The notes beneath the pieces are model-generated. The model was given only the letters and a program-made list of their open reading frames with translations, was not told the DNA's origin and did not search any database. A stretch of DNA of 9,288 nt from Chloroflexota bacterium. Lineage in GTDB: Bacteria > Chloroflexota > Dehalococcoidia > SZUA-161. The translations under genes and the position numbers were made by a program. The first letter of the stretch is position 1, and every line of letters begins with the position of its first letter. Location of the stretch: positions 1-9,288 of the forward strand of contig DAOUTY010000054.1 in assembly GCA_030668425.1 (NCBI GenBank), given 5' to 3'. Positions 4,936-9,288 of the stretch are shown piece by piece.

Positions 4936-6477
4936 ATGTCTAGGGAAGGAATCTTAATCGATACCCCTTATGAGAGAATGACCGAGAAGCAGGTGACGCA
5001 AATTCATCAGGCTTCCATGGAGATTCTGGGCGATCCCGGCTTGATGTGTTTCAATCGTCAGGCCGCTGAGATATTCGGCGACAACGGTGCGGAGGTTTCT
5101 TCAGTTACCACCAGCGATCATTCATGCTGGCTGGTGAAGGTTCCAGAGAAACTTGTTGTTGATGCCCTTGATAATGCACCGAAGACTGTCAAGTTGGGCG
5201 CCAGGAACCCGGACAATACTCTGGTAATGAATGGGGAGGTGCCCAGGGTATACTTCATTTCCGGCTCTGAAACCAATATCTGGCTGGATGTAGATTTCCC
5301 GACATATGTTAAGAAATCCGATCCCAGCGCTGAGATTCAGGTGCCGGAATTTCACCCGCGACGTGGTACCGTTGCTGACCTCTGCCAGTCGGCGCATGTC
5401 TGTGAGCACCTTGAAACCCTGGATGGCTACATACGTACTGTGAATATCCAGGATAAAGACATCACCGAGGATAATAAGGACGTTAACAAATTCTTCGCCT
5501 CCTTGAATAACACGACCAAGCATGTTATGTCGGGGCTAACCAACCTGAAACAGCTGGACAACGTGGTGAACATGGCAAAGCTAATCGTTGGAGGGGAGGA
5601 AGAGCTTAAGGACAACCCCATTATTTCCTTTATCACCTGTTTGGTCAAGAGCCCTCTGCAATTCGTTGAAGATACTACGGACACATTCATTGAGATTTGC
5701 AGGAGGGGGTTGCCTGTAGTGGTTTCCTCCTCGCCCCAAGCTGGGAGCACTGCCCCAATTAAGGAAGCTGGCATTATGGCTCAGATAAACGCTGAGGTCC
5801 TTGCAGGAATAACATTGGGGCAGTTGGTTAACAAAGGAACGCCGGTAATCTATGGGAGCGTGCCCGTCAGAGCGCGTATGGATACCCTTGGCGATTCCTA
5901 CGGGTCCGTTGAAACCAGCCAGTATAACGTGGACTGCGTTCAGATGGCACGATTCTACAAGATACCTAATTATTCTACCTCGGGTGTTTGTGATGCGAAG
6001 ATACCGGGGCAGCAAGCATCGATAGAGCGATTGTTCTCAGATATATTGGTCACTTTAAGCGGGCCCCAGTACTTACATTGCGCATACGGTCTCCTCGATT
6101 GCAATTCTATTTTCTGTCTGCTACAGGCTGTCCTGGACGACGCCCACTTCAAGATGATCAAGTTCTTCCTCAGGCCGCCGCGGATTAACGAAACAGAGAT
6201 CACTGAGGTCTTTAGGCAAATCAGGGAGGTGGTGGCGACGCCTCAGAAGCTGTACATTCGCCATATTCGTCCTGTGCTGCGTAGCGGGGAGATTTCAATG
6301 TCTTATCCGTTTGAAGGGGATGGGGAGACTGACAGTGTGTTCGTTCTAGCCCACGAGAGAATGAAGGAGCTTCTTGCGAAACCGGTGGAGCACATAGATC
6401 GAGCTACCACCTCCAAGATATTTAATGAGATCCCGGGCTTGTTGCCTAGGCTAAATGTATACGAGGAGGGCAGATAG
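4936..6477 (+). CDS. Second MttB-family methyltransferase, divergent C-terminus
   Basis: A 513-residue MttB-superfamily protein. The N-terminal two-thirds follows its paralogue at 1883: MTEKQVTQIHQASMEIL (15-31), NKFFASLNNTTKHVMSGLTN (184-203), DNPIISFITC (226-235), GTPVIYGSVP (301-310) and GVCDAKIPGQQASIE (350-364). It departs in two places. About 25 extra residues sit near 116-144. The C-terminal block of the paralogue (GGNFVTANHTRQF and LSDRSSREDW) is replaced by an unrelated-looking stretch, 432-513. No internal TAG, so no pyrrolysine. ATG 4936 has GGGGAG at good spacing. The stop is TAG immediately followed by TAA, whose last A begins the next ATG, so it is tightly coupled to the corrinoid gene. 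It is likely a methyltransferase for a different substrate, or a partner subunit of the first MttB; I cannot choose between these. Confidence 0.85.
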   Translation: MSREGILIDTPYERMTEKQVTQIHQASMEILGDPGLMCFNRQAAEIFGDNGAEVSSVTTSDHSCWLVKVPEKLVVDALDNAPKTVKLGARNPDNTLVMNGEVPRVYFISGSETNIWLDVDFPTYVKKSDPSAEIQVPEFHPRRGTVADLCQSAHVCEHLETLDGYIRTVNIQDKDITEDNKDVNKFFASLNNTTKHVMSGLTNLKQLDNVVNMAKLIVGGEEELKDNPIISFITCLVKSPLQFVEDTTDTFIEICRRGLPVVVSSSPQAGSTAPIKEAGIMAQINAEVLAGITLGQLVNKGTPVIYGSVPVRARMDTLGDSYGSVETSQYNVDCVQMARFYKIPNYSTSGVCDAKIPGQQASIERLFSDILVTLSGPQYLHCAYGLLDCNSIFCLLQAVLDDAHFKMIKFFLRPPRINETEITEVFRQIREVVATPQKLYIRHIRPVLRSGEISMSYPFEGDGETDSVFVLAHERMKELLAKPVEHIDRATTSKIFNEIPGLLPRLNVYEEGR

Positions 6478-6479
6478 TA

Positions 6480-7169
6480 ATGAGTGAAGACATCGTTGCC
6501 GCACTTAAGGATAATGTTATACAGGGGAGAAGGACGAAGGATGATGAAGGGATAGAGGAGGATATGACTGGTACGCCTGGAGTGCTGGAGTTAATACAGG
6601 AGGCGCTGGACAGGGGTATACCCACAGAGGTAATAATCACGCAGGGGCTGACTGCAGGCATGCAGGTTGTAGGGGAGAAATTCTCCACAAAGGAGTACTT
6701 TATCCCGGATATGCTGGCCTCTGCCGAAGCGGTGGGCGCGGCTATGGATGTTCTGAAGCCGTATCTGGAGGCTTCGAATGTTGAGACCAAGGGGAAATTC
6801 GCTATCGTCACGGTGAAGGGGGATATCCACGATATCGGAAAGAATATCGTTTCCATCTTACTCAAAGGGGCGGGATATGAGGTGGAAGACCTGGGCACGG
6901 ATGTGCCCACGGAGAAGATTGTTGAGTTTGTCATGGAAGACCATCCTGATTATCTAGGGCTTTCTGCCTTGTTGACTACTACAATGGTTGTCATGGGAGA
7001 GGTGATTGAGGCGCTTAAGGAGAATGGTCTCATGGATAAGGTGAAGGTTCTGATTGGGGGGGCGGCAGTGTCTGATGAGTATGCTAAGGAAATAGGGGCG
7101 GATGCCTATTGCGTGGATGGATTCGACGCCGTTAAGGTGCTGGACGCTTTTCAGGGAACAAAGGCGTAG
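6480..7169 (+). CDS. Corrinoid methyl-carrier protein (MtbC/MttC/MtgC-like, B12-binding)
   Basis: A 229-residue two-domain corrinoid protein, the standard length. Residues 20-95 are the helical cap: IQEALDRGIPTEVIITQGL (39-57), MQVVGEKFSTKEYFIPDMLA (61-80). Residues 105-225 are the Rossmann-like B12 fold, with the cobalt-ligand motif DIHDIG (D115, H117, G120), the SAL segment at 162-164 and GG at 193-194. It carries the methyl group between the MttB proteins and MeTr, shuttling between Co(I) and methyl-Co(III). The N-terminal 30 residues are somewhat longer and more charged than usual. ATG 6480 begins on the last base of the TAA after mttB2, with GAGGAGGG 9 nt upstream, so translational coupling is likely. 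It is the only corrinoid protein in the window and must serve both MttB proteins if both are active. Confidence 0.95.
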   Translation: MSEDIVAALKDNVIQGRRTKDDEGIEEDMTGTPGVLELIQEALDRGIPTEVIITQGLTAGMQVVGEKFSTKEYFIPDMLASAEAVGAAMDVLKPYLEASNVETKGKFAIVTVKGDIHDIGKNIVSILLKGAGYEVEDLGTDVPTEKIVEFVMEDHPDYLGLSALLTTTMVVMGEVIEALKENGLMDKVKVLIGGAAVSDEYAKEIGADAYCVDGFDAVKVLDAFQGTKA

Positions 7170-7207
7170 TTTAAAATCACAGATGCTATTGTGAGAGGAG
7201 AATAGTT

Positions 7208-8689
7208 TTGGCAGGAATTGCAGGAATTCAAGGCACGGATAATGGTGAGTTGGAACGCATGCTTGAGAAGATCAAGCATAGAGGCCCCGACGAGACCTGG
7301 GTCAATCGGGAGCAAGGGGTAAACTTGGGATGCAATGAGCTGAACATGGGGGCGGATTGCAAGGACGGCTCACATCGTGCATCTGACGGTAAGAGATCGG
7401 TTGTCCTCGATGGACGTATATATAATTCGGAAAAACAGGATATGACTGATGCTGAGGCTGTGCTGTACTTCTATGAAAAGTTTGGTACACGGTTTGCCAA
7501 GAAGCTGGACGGTGACTTTGCCTGCGCCATATCTGACGGGGGTAAAATGATACTGGCCCGTGACTGGGCGGGCATAAAACCGCTTTACTATGGACACAGT
7601 GATGGAAATCTGTGCTTTGCCTCTGAGGCAAAGGCCCTGGCAGGCATAGCCGACGATGTTAAGGAGTTCCCCCCCGGTTACGTTTATTCCCGCGAACTGG
7701 GGTTCCAGAGATTTGGCTCTGATGCTGTCGAGACCCCGGAGTTTGAGACCTATGAGCAGGCCAGGAAGGTTGTACGTCAGCTGCTGCAAGAGGCAACTGA
7801 GAAGCGCATGAAGGACAACGCTGTCGGGGGGATTCTCCTCAGCGGAGGCCTGGACAGCAGCCTGATAGCATACATGGCCTATCAGATAAACCCCAATATC
7901 GAGTGTTTCACCGTGAGCATGGAGGAGGGACAAGACCTTCCCCTGGCTAAAGATGTAACTGCCTATCTCGGCATGAAACATCACATTCTGATGTTCGGCG
8001 AGAAGGAGATAAATGAGATATTGCCTCTGGCCATTCATCATCAGGAGATGTATGAAGAGAGCTGCGTGCATGGGGCGATCGCAAACTTCCTCGCTGGACG
8101 GTTTGTCAGCCCTTACACGAGGTGTGTACTTACTGGAGAAGGAGCAGACGAGTTTTTTGCGGGGTACGATGGTCAGTTCAAGCAGGGGCGGAACCCTGAG
8201 GAGGTGGCGAGCATAGTCGATAATCTAATCAACGTCGCGCATAACACTGCGCTGCAGAGACTGGATAGACTGAACGCTGCAAATGCCTACGAAAGCCGCA
8301 CTCCGTTCCTCGATGCCAAAGTAATGGATTTCAGCATGAAGATTCCCCTACAGTACAAAATCCACGGTGAGGAGAAGGCCGGGAAGCGGGTCGTGCGTCA
8401 GGCCTTCGAGGGCTGTCTACCCGAGCACATTATCTACCAGACAAAGAGATTCTTCGCTCAGGGTTCGGGAGTTGCGTATATCATGCGCGCACAGGCGGAG
8501 AAGCAGATATCTGAAAGGGAACTGGCAGAGTTCAACAAGGTGGACGGCAACCCCCATATGTCTTCCGTAGAGGAGCTGTATTACTACAGGATGTTCAAGA
8601 AGACATTGCCGGAACCTGTGTTCGATAGGCTGTGCGGCAGGTGGGACCCTATGAGGCCGGATTTCTTCCTGCGGAAGGCCGGTTCGTAG
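7208..8689 (+). CDS. Asparagine synthetase-like amide ligase with a dead glutaminase domain
   Basis: A 493-residue AsnB homologue: N-terminal Ntn-type glutaminase fold (about 1-165) and C-terminal ATP-dependent synthetase domain (about 180-490). TTG 7208 (GAGAGGAG 7 nt upstream) gives MAGIAGI, aligning exactly with the MCGIAGC start of the next gene. Compared with that gene, the nucleophile C2 is alanine, the glutamine-binding Arg (GHTRL) is E44, and NGE of NGEIYN becomes D68-G69-R70. Only the Asp of the TDxE motif (D81) remains. The synthetase side looks intact: pyrophosphate loop SGGLDSS (212-218), GEGADEFFAGY (310-320), YESRTPFLD (361-369) and a conserved Lys in QTKRFF (413). It should still adenylate a carboxylate and attack it with ammonia or another amine, not with glutamine-derived ammonia. 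Beta-lactam synthetase, carbapenam synthetase and lasso-peptide cyclases are AsnB homologues with this loss, but E311 keeps the true AsnB signature. The substrate is unknown. Confidence 0.88.
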   Translation: MAGIAGIQGTDNGELERMLEKIKHRGPDETWVNREQGVNLGCNELNMGADCKDGSHRASDGKRSVVLDGRIYNSEKQDMTDAEAVLYFYEKFGTRFAKKLDGDFACAISDGGKMILARDWAGIKPLYYGHSDGNLCFASEAKALAGIADDVKEFPPGYVYSRELGFQRFGSDAVETPEFETYEQARKVVRQLLQEATEKRMKDNAVGGILLSGGLDSSLIAYMAYQINPNIECFTVSMEEGQDLPLAKDVTAYLGMKHHILMFGEKEINEILPLAIHHQEMYEESCVHGAIANFLAGRFVSPYTRCVLTGEGADEFFAGYDGQFKQGRNPEEVASIVDNLINVAHNTALQRLDRLNAANAYESRTPFLDAKVMDFSMKIPLQYKIHGEEKAGKRVVRQAFEGCLPEHIIYQTKRFFAQGSGVAYIMRAQAEKQISERELAEFNKVDGNPHMSSVEELYYYRMFKKTLPEPVFDRLCGRWDPMRPDFFLRKAGS

Positions 8690-8820
8690 ACTGAATACAT
8701 GAATGCAACGAAACCGCTCGCCGTCCCATATCAGCTTAATCAGGAGGCAGCGTGTTGTATCGGCAGGAAGACTGAAGTAGAAGGGAGACCTGGTCCTCCA
8801 AGAAAGAGGGATTTGTTATT
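8690..8820. other. 131-bp gap between the two asnB-like genes
   Basis: No terminator or clear promoter is seen. A 44-codon frame (ATG 8699 to TAG 8833, MNATKPLAVP...) fills the gap and overlaps the next start, but it has no ribosome site. It is in frame with the preceding gene beyond its TAG, so it is equally an untranslated 3' extension. The ribosome site of the next gene (AGAGGG, about 8805-8810) is here. Confidence 0.5.
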
Positions 8821-9288
8821 ATGTGTGGCATAGCAGGATGTTTCGGGATACAGGATACAAAGACCATCAATCGCATGCTGGATGCGTTGCCCCATCGGGG
8901 GCCGAATGACCGCGGGATTCACATTTTCAACGGCACGGTCTTCGGCCATACGAGGCTATCCATCGTCGATGTTGCCAGAGGCCATCAACCGATTCTGGCC
9001 AACGGTGGGAGAACAGGGATAATCTGCAATGGTGAAATTTATAATTTCCGGGAACTGAGAGAGAAGCTCATCTCTAAGTACGAGTTCAAGTCCCAATCTG
9101 ACACCGAGACTATTCTCCATCTATATCAGGACAAGGGGCCTGACTGTGTGAAAGAACTGGACGGGATGTTCGCCTTTGCCATCTTTGATGGCGATGATTT
9201 TATGTTGGCCCGCGACCCCATTGGCATCAAACCGCTCTATTATGGCTATGTCGGAGATAAACTCTACTTCACCTCTGAGCTGGGGGCC
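8821..9288 (+). CDS. asnB: Asparagine synthase (glutamine-hydrolysing) AsnB, N-terminal part (runs off right edge)
   Basis: 156 residues of the N-terminal glutaminase domain of a class-II glutamine amidotransferase of the AsnB family, which makes asparagine from aspartate, glutamine and ATP. It begins MCGIAGCFG with the catalytic C2. HRGPND (25-30), GHTRLSIVD with the glutamine-binding R45, CNGEIYNF (69-76), SDTE (93-96) and ARDPIGIKPLYYG (130-142) are all canonical. The synthetase domain lies beyond the window, so whether it makes free asparagine or modifies another molecule is unknown. AGAGGG lies about 10 nt before the ATG. It follows the dead-glutaminase paralogue by 131 bp on the same strand. 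The two are clearly different in the first domain, so this is not a fresh duplication. Confidence 0.93.
   Translation, partial: MCGIAGCFGIQDTKTINRMLDALPHRGPNDRGIHIFNGTVFGHTRLSIVDVARGHQPILANGGRTGIICNGEIYNFRELREKLISKYEFKSQSDTETILHLYQDKGPDCVKELDGMFAFAIFDGDDFMLARDPIGIKPLYYGYVGDKLYFTSELGA

Noticed and set aside
7177..7194. TCACA-N8-TGTGA inverted repeat before the asparagine synthetase-like gene
   Set aside because: It is only 5 bp per arm, has no U-tract, and its half-sites are in the opposite order to a CRP/FNR-type site. It is probably chance.
7370..8071. 233-codon minus-strand frame inside the asparagine synthetase-like gene
   Set aside because: It is the antisense shadow of the conserved glutaminase and pyrophosphate-loop region and shows no family motif of its own.
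8699..8833. 44-residue frame as a lasso-peptide-like precursor for the AsnB-like cyclases
   Set aside because: It has no ribosome site, the expected leader Thr at penultimate position and the B1/B2 proteins are absent, and it overlaps the next gene's start.

Overview
The window (about 9.3 kb, moderate GC) looks like a piece of an anaerobic bacterial genome. It holds a corrinoid-dependent one-carbon operon, a short anaerobe-type thiC behind a TPP riboswitch, frequent GTG/TTG starts and six TAG stops out of seven complete genes. The combination of non-pyrrolysine MttB paralogues, an AcsE/MtgA-type methyltransferase and a stand-alone MetH activation domain is typical of Chloroflexota (Dehalococcoidia), Clostridia and Desulfobacterota. 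I lean towards a Dehalococcoidia-like lineage, but this is a weak inference.

Layout. On the minus strand at the left edge lies the 5' part of thiC, preceded by a perfect-palindrome terminator and a full TPP riboswitch, so thiC is under thiamin-controlled attenuation. A gene-free divergent region of about 500 bp follows. It holds a very good plus-strand sigma-70 type promoter (about 816-844), a leader of about 310 nt, and several candidate regulatory repeats.

From 1164 to 8689 seven genes run on the plus strand with short gaps: a stand-alone MetH-type activation protein; a canonical MttB-family methyltransferase; a methyltetrahydrofolate:corrinoid methyltransferase; an isochorismatase-family amidohydrolase (RutB-like); a second, divergent MttB-family protein; a B12-binding corrinoid protein; and an asparagine-synthetase-like protein whose glutaminase residues are replaced. 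An ordinary asnB with an intact glutaminase site begins at 8821 and runs off the right edge.

How they could work together: an MttB protein takes a methyl group from an unidentified substrate (probably a quaternary or methylated amine) and passes it to the corrinoid protein. The MeTr protein passes it on to tetrahydrofolate. The activation protein rescues oxidised cob(II)alamin with S-adenosylmethionine. In effect three of the four MetH modules are separate polypeptides, with MttB proteins in place of the homocysteine module. The amidohydrolase and the amide ligase may process the substrate before or after demethylation; that part is inference.
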